DNA of 64,000 bases from an actinobacterium LLX17 (GCA_000471045.1 KI301992.1:1868060-1932059); one strand, 5' to 3'. Positions 26,453 to 35,841 are shown, counted from the first letter of the stretch. Notes: generated by a model not told the origin, from the letters alone. Numbers and translations are program-made.

Positions 26453-27460
26453 TTACTGGACGGCGACAGACCCGGACTCGGGCGCCAGCTGGATCCAGGT
26501 CTTGCCGACCGGCATCGTGACCGGAGCGCCGTTGGCGTCGACGAACTTCAGCGTGCCGCCGGGGCCCTCCTTGGTCCACGTCACGTCGACGGCCTGGCCA
26601 CCGATGACGACGAGTCCTCGGCCGGTGCCCTCGAACTTGGTCTCCGGGACGCTGTTGCCACCCGGATCCTTGTAGCCGGCGTCGACGACCGGCGCGAAGA
26701 CGACCACGAGGTTCGGGGCGACGAACTCCTCGCCGGCCGCGGCGAACCCGTTGGTGCGCGACCAACCACCCTCACCCAGCGCCAGGGTGGTGGTGTGGCT
26801 GCGCGAGAAGGTGATGCTGGCGCTGGTCACCGGGCGCGCGCCGGCCGGCGGGGCGGGCGGCTCGGCGCCCTCCTCGGCCGGCTTCGTGAACTCGAAGTAC
26901 GGGCCGGGCATGGCGCCGGCGGTCGCGGACCCGGCCAGGGCGGCCAGGTCGAGCAGGCGGTTGTACGGACGCGACTTCGACGAGTCGCTGCTGAAGCCCG
27001 GAGCGCCCTTGTCCTCGGAGAACACGGTGAGACCGTTGGCGGCCACGACGTCGTAGGTGGCACCGGCGCCGCCCGAGGCGACGATCTGGCCGGCGACCGG
27101 GGCGGCGATGCCCACGTCGGTCGCGCGCATCGAGCGGACGTGACCGATCTTGTTCGGCAGCACCGTGTGGTAGAGCGCGGCCAGTCGGGTGACGCCGCCC
27201 TCGACCATCTGCTCCACGACGATCTCGGCCTGGTTCAGCCCGTACTGCGGCGAGCCGGCCCGCGTGTTCTCGACCTTCACGACGAAGACCGGGTTGGCGG
27301 GACCACCATCGGGCAGCTCGGCACCGGTCAACGGTGACGTCTGGACGACGGGCTGGCTGTCGCCCTCCTTGGTCGTGTCCTTGTCCTCGGAGTCGTCGCC
27401 CCCGCAGGACGCGGCGACCAGGGCGAGGGAGGACAGCAGGACGGCAAGACGCAACTTCAT
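26453..27460 (-). CDS. DUF3048 (YerB-like) lipoprotein
   Basis: 335 residues from ATG 27460. Signal and lipobox: LRLAVLLSSLALVAASCGGD, with the lipid-bearing cysteine near residue 19, followed by an Asp/Lys linker. The body has DUF3048 features: SPLTGAELPDGGPANPVFVVKVENT, YGLNQAEIVVEQMVEGGVTRLAALYHT and IGHVRSMRATDVGIAAP. It is exported and lipid-anchored; relatives bind or modify the cell wall but the role is unproven. An upstream in-frame start (27505) would break the signal peptide, so I chose MKLRL. Confidence 0.92.
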   Translation of the reverse strand: MKLRLAVLLSSLALVAASCGGDDSEDKDTTKEGDSQPVVQTSPLTGAELPDGGPANPVFVVKVENTRAGSPQYGLNQAEIVVEQMVEGGVTRLAALYHTVLPNKIGHVRSMRATDVGIAAPVAGQIVASGGAGATYDVVAANGLTVFSEDKGAPGFSSDSSKSRPYNRLLDLAALAGSATAGAMPGPYFEFTKPAEEGAEPPAPPAGARPVTSASITFSRSHTTTLALGEGGWSRTNGFAAAGEEFVAPNLVVVFAPVVDAGYKDPGGNSVPETKFEGTGRGLVVIGGQAVDVTWTKEGPGGTLKFVDANGAPVTMPVGKTWIQLAPESGSVAVQ

Positions 27461-27546
27461 GCGGGAAAGGATGCCCCACGGCCGTGCCAGGAGACGAAAG
27501 GACACGCACGGATGAGAGGCCGATCACGCGGTGAGAGACTCGGCGC

Positions 27547-27711
27547 ATGCGCTTCGACACCTACCTGCCCGTCTTCGGCCTCTTCATCGGGTCCGGGCTC
27601 GGCCTGCTGGTCGCCGAGGCCGCGGGCTGGCCCGACTGGGTCGGCGGCGTCGGTGGGGCGGTCATCGGTGTGGTCGGCACGGTGGCGGCTCTGCGCTACC
27701 GCGACCGCTGA
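27547..27711 (+). CDS. Small membrane protein
   Basis: 54 residues: MRFDTYLPVFGLFIGSGLGL, then LVAEAAGWPDWVGGVGGAVIGVVG and a basic end (ALRYRDR). Two hydrophobic segments joined by a short polar turn. No family recognised. Third codon positions are strongly G/C, as in real genes here, and it lies immediately before lhr. Confidence 0.65.
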   Translation: MRFDTYLPVFGLFIGSGLGLLVAEAAGWPDWVGGVGGAVIGVVGTVAALRYRDR

Positions 27712-27760
27712 GGAGCCCACTTCGACTGGCAGTGTGGGCGGTCGCTGTCACGATGGGCGG

Positions 27761-30700
27761 GTGCCCGACCCGCTCGCTGCGTTCGCTCCCGCCACGGCGA
27801 CGTGGTTCCGCGACGCGCTCGGCGAGCCCACGCCCGCGCAGGCCGGTGCGTGGTCGGCCGATCCCTCGCGGCACCTGCTGGTCGTGGCGCCCACGGGTTC
27901 GGGCAAGACGCTCGCGGCATTCCTCGCGGCGATCGACTCCCTGCTTCACGCCGAGCCGCCCGCTGACGACGAACCCCGAGGCACGTCGGTCCTCTACGTC
28001 TCGCCGCTGAAGGCCCTCGCGGTCAACGTCGAGCGCAACCTGCGGTCGCCGCTGGTGGGCATCACGCAGACCGCGGCCCGCCGGGGCGAGCCGTTTCGCG
28101 ACGTCAGCGTCGGCGTGCGTTCCGGTGACACTCCGCCCGCCGAACGCCGCCGCCTGGCCACCAAGCCGCCCGACGTCCTCATCACCACACCCGAGTCGCT
28201 GTTCCTCATGCTCACCTCGGCTGCCCGCGAGACCCTCACGTCGGTGCACACCGTCATCGTCGACGAGATCCACGCCGTCGCCGGCACCAAGCGCGGCGCG
28301 CACCTGGCGCTGAGCCTCGAGCGCCTCGACTCCTTGCTCGACCGGCCCGCGCGCCGCATCGGCCTCAGCGCCACGGTGCGACCGCACGAGGAGGTCGCGC
28401 GGTTCCTCGGCGGCCGCGCCCCGGTCGAGATCGTCGCGCCACCCTCGCCCCGCCATCTCGACCTCCGGGTCGACGTGCCGGTCGACGACCTCACCGCCAT
28501 TCCCTCGATCGACGAGGACTCCCCCGCCGGCACCATCTGGCCGCACATCGAGAACGAGGTGCTCGACCTCATCGCGCAGCACCGGTCGACGCTGGTGTTC
28601 GTCAACTCGCGCGGCCTGGCCGAACGCCTGACGTCGCGCCTCAACGAGGGGTGGGCCGCGCGGCAGGGGGCAGGCCGCGACGAGGCCGCCGACGCTCGCG
28701 CCCCGGCCCAGGTCTCCGGCGGCAGCGGACAGAGTCGCGGCGTCGCCGAGGAGGACACCCCAGTCGTCGCCCGCGCGCACCACGGCTCAGTCAGCAAGGA
28801 CCAGCGCGAGCTGATCGAGGACCAGCTCAAGGCCGGAACGCTCCCCTGCGTGGTGGCCACGTCGAGCCTCGAGCTCGGCATCGACATGGGCGCGATCGAC
28901 CTCGTCGTGCAGATCGCCGCACCGCAGTCCGTGGCCACCGGCCTCCAGCGCGTCGGCCGCGCCGGACACCAGGTGGGCGGGCTCTCGCGCGGGGTCGTGT
29001 TCCCGACCTCGCGCGCCGACCTCGTGGGGGCCGTCGTCACCGCCGAGCGCATGCTCGAGGGCCGCATCGAGGCGTTGCGGGTTCCCAGCAACCCCCTCGA
29101 CGTGCTGGCCCAGCAGACCGTTGCCGCCTGCGCGCTCGACGTGCTCGACGTCGACGACTGGTTCGAGACCGTGCGCCGCTGCGCCCCGTTCGCCGCCCTT
29201 CCGCGTTCGGCGTACGACGCGACGCTCGACCTCGTGTCGGGCCGCTACCCGTCCGAGGAGTTCGCCGAGCTACGGCCGCGCGTGGTCTGGGACCGTGACG
29301 CCGCCACGCTCACGGGGCGTCCCGGCTCCCAGCGGCTGGCCGTCACCAGCGGCGGCACCATCCCCGACCGCGGCATGTTCTCGGTGGTGCTCCCGGCAGA
29401 TGAGGACGCCTCCGGCAAGGCGGCTCCGCGACGGGTCGGTGAGCTCGACGAGGAGATGGTCCACGAGTCGCGCATCCACGACGTCATTTCGCTGGGCGCC
29501 TCCAGCTGGCGCATCCGCGAGATCACCCACGACCGCGTCATCGTCACCCCGGCGCCCGGGCTGCCGGCGCGGCTGCCGTTCTGGCGGGGCGACGCGATGG
29601 GGCGCTCGGCCGAGCTCGGTGAGGCCATCGGCGCCGGCATCCGCGAGCTGGAGGCGGCCCCGCCGGTCCCTGAGGTGCCCCGAGGAACGAGGGGCCACGA
29701 AGGGCGGACGCGGACCAACCTCGCCGCCTTCCTGGCCGACCAGCGCGAGGCCACGGGCGTCGTGCCCACCGATCGCACCCTGGTGGTGGAGTGCTTCCGC
29801 GACGAGGTCGGCGACTGGCGCATCGTGCTGCTGTCGCCGTACGGGCGACGCGTCCACGCGCCGTGGGCGCTGGCCGTCGGCGCTCGCATCCGTGACCGCT
29901 GGGGGCTCGACGGCGCGGTGGTGGCGTCCGACGACGGCATTGTCGCGCGGCTGCCCGACCACATGGACTCCGGCGGGGGTGCCGGTGGCACAGGCGGGGG
30001 TGCCGGGCCACGGGCGGCAGAGGACACTGCCAGCTTCGCCGAGCTGTTCCTGTTCGAGCCCGACGAGCTCGAGCGCGTCGTGGCCGAGGAGGTCGGCGGC
30101 TCGGCCCTGTTCGCGTCGCGATTCCGCGAGTGCGCGGCTCGCGCGCTGCTGCTGCCGCGCCGCAATCCCGGCGCCCGCGCTCCGCTGTGGCAGCAGCGCC
30201 AGCGATCGGCGCAGCTGCTCGACGTCGCCCGTCGTTACCCCGACTTCCCGATCCTGCTCGAGACCGCGCGCGAGTGCCTGCAGGACGTCTACGACCTGCC
30301 CGCGCTCGACGTGCTGATCCGCCGCATCGCCACCCGCGACGTGCGGCTGGTCGAGGTCGTCACCGAGAAGGCCTCGCCGTTCGCCCAGACGCTGGTCTTC
30401 GGCTACGTGGCGGCCTTCCTCTACGAGGGCGACGCGCCCCTGGCCGAGCGACGCGCCTCGGCGCTCTCGCTCGACAGTGGGCTGCTGGCCGAGCTGCTGG
30501 GCCGCGCCGAGCTGCGCGAGCTGCTTGATCCCGAGGTGCTGGCCGAGGTCGAGGCCGAGCTGCAGCACCTGGCACCGTCCCGCAAGACCAGTGACGCCGA
30601 GCGGGTCGCCGACCTCGTGCGTCGCATCGGGCCCCTGTCGACCGCCGACGTCGCCGAGCGGTCCGAGCACCCCGACCAGGTGGCCGGCTGGCTCGCCGAC

Positions 30701-32356
30701 CTGCGCGAGTCCCGCCGGCTGATCGAGGTGCAGGTCGCCGGCGAGCCCCGGTGGGCCGCCGTCGAGGACGCCGGCCGGCTTCGTGACGCCCTGGGCGTGG
30801 CCCTGCCGCTCGGCATCGCCGAGGCCCACACCGCGCCCGTACCCGATCCCTTGGGCGATCTTGTGGTCCGGTACGCCCGCTCGCACGGGCCGTTCACCGC
30901 TGCCGAGGTCGCCAAGCGGCTGGGGCTCGGCACGAGCGTCGTGCTCGAGGTGCTGCGCCGGCTCGTCGCCGACGACCGCATCACCGAGGGCGAGTTCCGT
31001 CCGCAGGCCACGGGCACCGAGTGGGTCGAGCCCGAGGTGCTGCGACGGCTGCGGCGACGCAGCCTGGCCGCCGCACGGCGCGCGGTCGAGCCGGTCGACA
31101 CCGTCACGTACGCCCGGTTCCTGCCGTCGTGGCACCAGGTCGGCACCCGACGGCGCGGTGCTGCTGCGCTGCTCGACACCCTCGACCAGCTGGCCGGGCT
31201 CGCGCTCCCCGCATCGGCCTGGGAGTCCGTGGTGCTGCCGTCGCGTGTCGACGACTACTCCCCCGCCATGCTCGACGAGCTGGTCACGGCCGGCGAGGTG
31301 GTGTGGGCCGGCGCGGGTTCACTCGGTGCGCACGACGGTTGGGTCGCCTTGCACCCGGGCGACCTCGTGCTGCCCGTCACCGCTCCGGCGGTCGACCCCA
31401 CGCCGTTGCACGAGGCGGTGCTGGAGTCGCTGTCCGGGGGCGGCGCCTACCGCTTCACCGACCTCCAGGTCGGCGTCGACGATCCCGAGGGTCGCCTGGC
31501 CAAGGTGCTGTGGGACCTCGCCTGGGCCGGCCGGGTCAGCAACGACTCCCTGGCCCCCTTGCGGGCGAAGGTCGGTGGGCGCGGCGCCCACCGCCAGCGC
31601 GGACCCGCGCCTCGAGGCCGCCGACCGCGTGGGGCCGGCATCCGCCCGGTCCGTCCGCCGGCTCCTCCGGCGCTCGCCGGACGCTGGTTCGAGCTGCCTG
31701 ACGACGACACCGATCCCACGGCTCTGGCCGTCGCCCGCGCCGAGACGCTCGTGGCGCGTCACGGCGTCCTCACCCGCGGCGCCGTCGTGGCCGAGCAGAC
31801 CCCAGGGGGCTTCGCCGGCGTCTATCGGGTGCTGCGGGAGGCCGAGGACCGCGGCACCGTGCTGCGCGGCCTGTTCGTCGACGGTCTCGGCGGCACGCAG
31901 TTCGCACGGTCCGCCACGGTCGACCGGCTGCGCGACCACGCCCTCGACGATCCCGACGACTCCGCACGAGACGACGTGCGCGCCGTGGTGCTGGCGGCCA
32001 CCGACCCCGCGCAGCCCTTCGGCGCCGCGTTGGCGTGGCCGGAACGGTCCGTCGCGGACGAGCCGGGGGCGACCAAGCACCGGCCCAGTCGGCGCGCGGG
32101 TGCGCTCGTCGCGATGCACGACGGCCACCTGGTGGCGTTCGTCGAGCGCGGCGGGCGCCGGGTCCTCACCTGGACCGACGACCCCGTCCGGCTCGCCGCC
32201 GCCGCCACGACGCTCGTGGCTGCCGTGCGCGGCGGGCGGCTCGGCCGCTACACCGTCGAGCAGGTCGACGACCGTCCCGTGTCTGGCACAGCCTTCGGCG
32301 CTGCGTTGCAGGAGGCCGGGTTCGAGCCGCACCCCAAGGGCCTGCGACTCCGATGA
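27761..32356 (+). CDS. lhr: Lhr, large ATP-dependent superfamily 2 helicase
   Basis: 1531 residues, normal for actinobacterial Lhr. Motif I APTGSGKTLAAF, motif II VDEIHAVAG (DEIH), motif III LSATVRP, motif V ATSSLELGIDMGAIDLV, motif VI QRVGRAGH, then the winged-helix and beta-barrel of the Lhr core and the long C-terminal domain (ALLLPRRNPGARAPLWQQRQ). A 3'-to-5' DNA/RNA-DNA unwinding enzyme linked to repair. A dispersed repeat sits in frame at about residues 736-754 (SGGGAGGTGGGAGPRAA) between RLPD and the LFLFEPDEL segment. GTG 27761 is the start: CACGAT lies 6 nt upstream and VPDPLAAF matches the family. Confidence 0.94.
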   Translation: MPDPLAAFAPATATWFRDALGEPTPAQAGAWSADPSRHLLVVAPTGSGKTLAAFLAAIDSLLHAEPPADDEPRGTSVLYVSPLKALAVNVERNLRSPLVGITQTAARRGEPFRDVSVGVRSGDTPPAERRRLATKPPDVLITTPESLFLMLTSAARETLTSVHTVIVDEIHAVAGTKRGAHLALSLERLDSLLDRPARRIGLSATVRPHEEVARFLGGRAPVEIVAPPSPRHLDLRVDVPVDDLTAIPSIDEDSPAGTIWPHIENEVLDLIAQHRSTLVFVNSRGLAERLTSRLNEGWAARQGAGRDEAADARAPAQVSGGSGQSRGVAEEDTPVVARAHHGSVSKDQRELIEDQLKAGTLPCVVATSSLELGIDMGAIDLVVQIAAPQSVATGLQRVGRAGHQVGGLSRGVVFPTSRADLVGAVVTAERMLEGRIEALRVPSNPLDVLAQQTVAACALDVLDVDDWFETVRRCAPFAALPRSAYDATLDLVSGRYPSEEFAELRPRVVWDRDAATLTGRPGSQRLAVTSGGTIPDRGMFSVVLPADEDASGKAAPRRVGELDEEMVHESRIHDVISLGASSWRIREITHDRVIVTPAPGLPARLPFWRGDAMGRSAELGEAIGAGIRELEAAPPVPEVPRGTRGHEGRTRTNLAAFLADQREATGVVPTDRTLVVECFRDEVGDWRIVLLSPYGRRVHAPWALAVGARIRDRWGLDGAVVASDDGIVARLPDHMDSGGGAGGTGGGAGPRAAEDTASFAELFLFEPDELERVVAEEVGGSALFASRFRECAARALLLPRRNPGARAPLWQQRQRSAQLLDVARRYPDFPILLETARECLQDVYDLPALDVLIRRIATRDVRLVEVVTEKASPFAQTLVFGYVAAFLYEGDAPLAERRASALSLDSGLLAELLGRAELRELLDPEVLAEVEAELQHLAPSRKTSDAERVADLVRRIGPLSTADVAERSEHPDQVAGWLADLRESRRLIEVQVAGEPRWAAVEDAGRLRDALGVALPLGIAEAHTAPVPDPLGDLVVRYARSHGPFTAAEVAKRLGLGTSVVLEVLRRLVADDRITEGEFRPQATGTEWVEPEVLRRLRRRSLAAARRAVEPVDTVTYARFLPSWHQVGTRRRGAAALLDTLDQLAGLALPASAWESVVLPSRVDDYSPAMLDELVTAGEVVWAGAGSLGAHDGWVALHPGDLVLPVTAPAVDPTPLHEAVLESLSGGGAYRFTDLQVGVDDPEGRLAKVLWDLAWAGRVSNDSLAPLRAKVGGRGAHRQRGPAPRGRRPRGAGIRPVRPPAPPALAGRWFELPDDDTDPTALAVARAETLVARHGVLTRGAVVAEQTPGGFAGVYRVLREAEDRGTVLRGLFVDGLGGTQFARSATVDRLRDHALDDPDDSARDDVRAVVLAATDPAQPFGAALAWPERSVADEPGATKHRPSRRAGALVAMHDGHLVAFVERGGRRVLTWTDDPVRLAAAATTLVAAVRGGRLGRYTVEQVDDRPVSGTAFGAALQEAGFEPHPKGLRLR
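29968..30022 (+). repeat. Dispersed GC hairpin repeat inside lhr (partial plus full copy)
   Basis: A partial unit (29968-29985) and a full unit (29991-30022) read in frame as glycine/alanine-rich sequence in Lhr. The position is a variable loop, so the protein may tolerate it. Confidence 0.8.
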
Positions 32357-32371
32357 CGAAGGAGTCACAGC

Positions 32372-33169
32372 GTGCCCGAGGGTGACACCGTCTTCCGCAC
32401 CGCCCAGAAGCTGCACGAGGGGCTCTCGGGTCAGGTGCTCACGGTCAGCGACCTGCGGGTGCCGCAGCACGCCACGGCCGACCTGACCGGCCTGGTCGTC
32501 GACGAGACCGTCAGCCGCGGCAAGCACCTGCTCACGCGCGTCGGCCCATGGACGCTCCGCACGCACCTGCGCATGGAGGGCGTCTGGCACGTCCACCCGC
32601 ACGGCACCCGGTGGCGGCGCCCGGGGCACTCCGCGCGCGTGGTGCTGGAGACCGCCGAGCGTCAGGCCGTGGGCTTCTGGCTCGGCATGGTCGACCTCGT
32701 GCCGCGCGACGCCGAGGACACCCTGGTCGGGCATCTCGGGCCTGACCTCCTGGGACCTGACTGGGACCTCGAGCTCGCCCTGCAGAACCTGAGGGCGAAG
32801 CCGGACCGGGAGGTCTTCAACGCGCTGCTCGACCAGCGCAACCTCGCGGGTTTCGGCACCGAGTACACCAACGAGCTGCTGTTCGTCATGGGCCAGCACC
32901 CGCGCACCCACGTCGGCGAGGTGAAGGACCTGCGCCGCATGATCAGCCGCGGGCAGCAGATGATCAGCGTCAACTCCACCCGCTGGGAACGCTCGTTCAC
33001 CGGCTCGACCCGCCCGGGCCAGGACCACTGGGTGATGTTCCGCGGCGGTCGGCCGTGCCGGCGGTGCGGCACCCGTCTGCTCGAGGCCGACATCGGTGAC
33101 GATCCCGTGCGGCAGCGCAATGCGTTCTGGTGCCCGCACTGCCAGCCCGCTCCCGTCCCCGAGCTTTGA
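32372..33169 (+). CDS. Fpg/Nei family DNA glycosylase (Nei2-like endonuclease VIII)
   Basis: 265 residues. The catalytic N-terminus is PEGDT after start removal (Pro1, Glu2), K53-type KHLL, the H2TH region with NLAGFGTEYTNELLF, and a C-terminal zinc finger: CRRCGTRLLEADIG...FWCPHC. PEGDT instead of PELPE places it with Nei rather than Fpg. It removes oxidised pyrimidines and cuts the AP site. Next to lhr, as in M. tuberculosis (Rv3296-Rv3297). Its last codons and stop fall inside a hairpin repeat. Confidence 0.92.
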   Translation: MPEGDTVFRTAQKLHEGLSGQVLTVSDLRVPQHATADLTGLVVDETVSRGKHLLTRVGPWTLRTHLRMEGVWHVHPHGTRWRRPGHSARVVLETAERQAVGFWLGMVDLVPRDAEDTLVGHLGPDLLGPDWDLELALQNLRAKPDREVFNALLDQRNLAGFGTEYTNELLFVMGQHPRTHVGEVKDLRRMISRGQQMISVNSTRWERSFTGSTRPGQDHWVMFRGGRPCRRCGTRLLEADIGDDPVRQRNAFWCPHCQPAPVPEL

Positions 33170-33222
33170 AGCCTTGCGTCACGAATTTGTGCCGAGTCCG
33201 TGACGCAACGCTTCAAACCTTG
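33161..33222. terminator. Bidirectional hairpin repeat between nei and FMO gene (copy 2)
   Basis: Arms TTTGAAGCCTTGCGTCACG (33165-33183) and CGTGACGCAACGCTTCAAA (33199-33217) pair at 18 of 19 positions with a 15-nt loop. The left arm repeats copy 1 (21440-21508). The TGA stop of nei (33167-33169) is part of the arm. The flanking genes converge, so it should end transcription both ways. Confidence 0.75.
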
Positions 33223-33225
33223 AGG

Positions 33226-34728
33226 TCAGGCGGCGCGCTCCGCGTCGGCCGAGGTGTGCGCTGGGGCGGTGTCCCACACCATCGCCTCGTCGAGGTCGGT
33301 GCGCCGGAAGTCCCATGAGTCGAGCCACCAGTTCTGCCGGATCGTCCACGGCCGCCGCAGGCCCTGCTTGGGCAGCAGCGACTGCACCCGCTGGACGTAG
33401 CCGGACTGCAGGTCCAGCAGCGGACGCTCCTCACCACCGGGGCCGGACGGATCCGGCATCCCGAAGCGGCGACCCGTGCGGCGCAGGTGCTCCATGAAGC
33501 GCGCCACGTACTGCGCCGACATGTCGGCCCGCAGCGTCCACGACGCGTTCGTGTAGCCGACACACCACGCCAGGTTGGGCACGCCACTGAACATGAGCCC
33601 CTTGTAGACGAAGAGGTCGTGCGGGTCCAGCACCTCGCCGTCGACGACCAGCTCCGCGGTGCCGAAGGTGACGACCTGCAGACCCGTGGCCGTCACGACG
33701 ATGTCGGCGTCCAGGTGCGTGCCCGACTCCAGCTGGATGCCCTTCGGCGTGAACTCGGCGATCTGGTCGGTCACGATGTCGGCCTTGCCGCGCCGGATCG
33801 TGCGGAACAGGTCGCCGTTCGGCACGATGCAGAGCCGCTGGTCCCACGGGTTGTACGTGGGGTTGAGGTGCTTCTCGACCGGATAGCCCTGCGGCAGGGC
33901 GCTCGCGGCGCGTTTGAGCAGGATGCGCCGCGCGAGCTTCGGGAACCGCTGGCAGAACTCGTAGAAGCCCACCGCGATCGAGGCGTTGCGGAAGCGCGTG
34001 ATGCGGTGCGCGATGCCATCGGGCAGGACCCGCCGGGTCAGGCCGGCCAGGCCGTCCTCCTCCGGCAGCGAGGTGATGAAGGTGGGCGAGCGCTGCAGCA
34101 TCGTGATGTGCTCGACCTCGTCGGCCATCGACGGGATGAGCGTGACGGCCGTGGCGCCGCTGCCGATCACCACGACGCGCTTGCCGGTGTGGTCGAGGTC
34201 CTCGGGCCAGAACTGCGGGTGCACGACGGTGCCCTCGAAGGTCTCGATGCCGGGGAACTCGGGCGTGTAGCCGGAGTCGTAGGAGTAGTAGCCGCTGCAG
34301 AAGTACACGAACGTGGCCGTCACCACCTGCTCACCGTCGGGCGTCGTGGCGGTCACGGTCCACTGCGCGTCCTCGCTCGACCACGACGCGCGCACGACGC
34401 GATGGCCGAACTGGATGTGTTCGACCGCACCGTCGGCCTCGGCGGTCTCGACGATGTACTGGCGGATGTCCTCGCCGTCGGCGATCGACTTGCGGTTGGT
34501 CCACGGCCGGAACGGATAGCTCAGCGTGTACATGTCGCTGTCGGAGCGGATGCCGGGATAGCGGAACAGGTCCCACGTGCCGCCGATCCGGTCACGGGCC
34601 TCCAGGATCGTGAAGGTCGAGTCGGGCGACTGCTCACGCAACCGGTGCGCCGCCCCGATGCCGCTCAGACCCGCGCCCACGATCACGACGTCCCAATGTT
34701 CGACGGTTCTGTGTTCCGACTGCGTCAT
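33226..34728 (-). CDS. FAD/NADPH-dependent Baeyer-Villiger-type monooxygenase (EthA-like)
   Basis: About 500 residues from ATG 34728, which has GGAGG four bases upstream; ATG 34761 is also in frame. FAD motif VVIVGAGLSGIGAAHRL, the ILEARDRIGGTWDLFRYPGIRSDSDMYTLSY block, a BVMO-type FEGTVVHPQFWPED (FxGxxxHxxxW) and the NADPH motif VVVIGSGATAVTL. This combination marks flavin monooxygenases of the EthA group that oxygenate ketones or sulfides. The substrate is not evident. It is divergent from the VKOR gene. Confidence 0.92.
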   Translation of the reverse strand: MTQSEHRTVEHWDVVIVGAGLSGIGAAHRLREQSPDSTFTILEARDRIGGTWDLFRYPGIRSDSDMYTLSYPFRPWTNRKSIADGEDIRQYIVETAEADGAVEHIQFGHRVVRASWSSEDAQWTVTATTPDGEQVVTATFVYFCSGYYSYDSGYTPEFPGIETFEGTVVHPQFWPEDLDHTGKRVVVIGSGATAVTLIPSMADEVEHITMLQRSPTFITSLPEEDGLAGLTRRVLPDGIAHRITRFRNASIAVGFYEFCQRFPKLARRILLKRAASALPQGYPVEKHLNPTYNPWDQRLCIVPNGDLFRTIRRGKADIVTDQIAEFTPKGIQLESGTHLDADIVVTATGLQVVTFGTAELVVDGEVLDPHDLFVYKGLMFSGVPNLAWCVGYTNASWTLRADMSAQYVARFMEHLRRTGRRFGMPDPSGPGGEERPLLDLQSGYVQRVQSLLPKQGLRRPWTIRQNWWLDSWDFRRTDLDEAMVWDTAPAHTSADAERAA

Positions 34729-34831
34729 GCCGCCTCCATCGTCCCGTTGACCGTCGGCCATGTGCCACTGGCGATGTCACGATAGCCGCACGGACGTGCG
34801 CACGTCACCGGTCGCGCAGCGTGGCCCTGCC

Positions 34832-34837
34832 TACACT
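34832..34837 (+). promoter_or_regulatory. -10 element, predicted leaderless start of VKOR gene
   Basis: TACACT lies 6 nt before GTG 34844, which supports that GTG over the longer upstream reading. Confidence 0.5.
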
Positions 34838-34843
34838 GAGCCC

Positions 34844-35455
34844 GTGAGCACCGTCGACACCCGATCGTCCGCCGACCTCGACACGGAGACCGCCAGCCTT
34901 CGCGGCTTCGGCATCTTCCTGCTGGTCACGGCCGGCATCGCCTGGCTCGCGTCGTTCATCCTGACCGTCGAGAAGGTCAACCTGCTGAAGAACCCGGGCG
35001 AGGCGCTGGCCTGCGACATCAGCGCCTTCGTCAGCTGCGGCGGCGTCGTGAATCAGGAGCAGGCCGAGGTCTTCGGGTTCCCCAACCCGTTGATGGGCAT
35101 CGCCGGGTTCGCGGTCGTCGGCACGATCGGCGTGCTGCTGGCCTCCGGAGGCGCGATCCCCCGCTGGTTCTGGGCCGGCCTCCAGGTGGGCGTGCTCTTC
35201 GGCGTCGGCTTCGTCACCTGGCTGCAGAGCCAGAGCATCTACGTCATCGAGGTGCTGTGCCCGTACTGCATGGTCGTGTGGCTGATGATGATCCCGATGT
35301 TCGTCGTCACCACCGGCCAGGTGCTGCGTCAGTACCGGCCCGACAGCGGACTCACCCGGTTCGTCAACGACTGGCGCGTGCTCATCACCGCGCTCTGGCT
35401 CATCACCATCGCCGCCCTGATCTGGTTCCAGTTCGGCTCTCGGCTCTGGAGCTGA
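34844..35455 (+). CDS. Vitamin K epoxide reductase (VKOR) family membrane oxidoreductase
   Basis: 203 residues with about five helices. Key cysteines are present: the CDISAFVSCG pair in the periplasmic loop and the CPYC active site in VIEVLCPYCMVVWLMM. VKOR re-oxidises the thioredoxin-like partner that forms disulfides in exported proteins, passing electrons to menaquinone. No fused or adjacent thioredoxin/DsbA gene is seen, so the partner is elsewhere. The convergent pterin dehydratase ends 3 bp away. Confidence 0.93.
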   Translation: MSTVDTRSSADLDTETASLRGFGIFLLVTAGIAWLASFILTVEKVNLLKNPGEALACDISAFVSCGGVVNQEQAEVFGFPNPLMGIAGFAVVGTIGVLLASGGAIPRWFWAGLQVGVLFGVGFVTWLQSQSIYVIEVLCPYCMVVWLMMIPMFVVTTGQVLRQYRPDSGLTRFVNDWRVLITALWLITIAALIWFQFGSRLWS

Positions 35456-35458
35456 CCG

Positions 35459-35758
35459 TCAGCGTCCCGCGATCGCGTCGAGCACCCGCGCGAGGCGCAG
35501 ATCGCGCTCGGTGACACCGCCGACGTCGTGGCTCGACAGCCGCACGTCGACCGTGGCGTAGACGTTGGTCCACTCCGGGTGGTGGTCGAGCTCGTCGATG
35601 CGCGGAGCCGCCGTCGACATGAAGTCGATGGCCGCCCCGAAGTCGTCGAACGAGTAGCTGGTGACGATCGCGTCGTCGTCCTGCTCCCACCCGGGCAGGT
35701 CCGTCAGGGCCTGTGTGAGTGCCTCGTCGTCCAGGATCCCGTCGTCTGCAGCGCTCAT
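35459..35758 (-). CDS. 4a-hydroxytetrahydrobiopterin dehydratase (PCD/DCoH)
   Basis: 99 residues. The PCD core is ELDHHPEWTNVYATVDVRLSSHDVGGVTERDLRLA, with the active-site H-H-P and later His. It recycles the pterin cofactor of aromatic amino acid hydroxylases, or acts in an unassigned way in bacteria without one. Start ATG 35758 has TACCGT (35766-35771) 7 nt upstream, favouring this over the longer GTG form. Confidence 0.93.
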   Translation of the reverse strand: MSAADDGILDDEALTQALTDLPGWEQDDDAIVTSYSFDDFGAAIDFMSTAAPRIDELDHHPEWTNVYATVDVRLSSHDVGGVTERDLRLARVLDAIAGR

Positions 35759-35835
35759 GTCTCCGACGGTACGTCGTCCGCCTGGCGGCAACCACCCGGT
35801 CACCGTTCGGACACCGGCGGTCCACCGAACATCCC

Positions 35836-35841
35836 TACCGT
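35836..35841 (+). promoter_or_regulatory. -10 element, predicted leaderless start of the surface protein gene
   Basis: TACCGT lies exactly 6 nt before ATG 35848. Confidence 0.5.

Noticed and set aside
27512..27760. Longer N-terminus for Lhr
   Set aside because: The upstream part is out of register with the small membrane gene and has no family match; GTG 27761 with VPDPLAAF fits Lhr.
34729..34761. Eleven extra residues at the start of the monooxygenase
   Set aside because: ATG 34728 has a good ribosome site (GGAGG) just upstream; the longer form has none. Not excluded.
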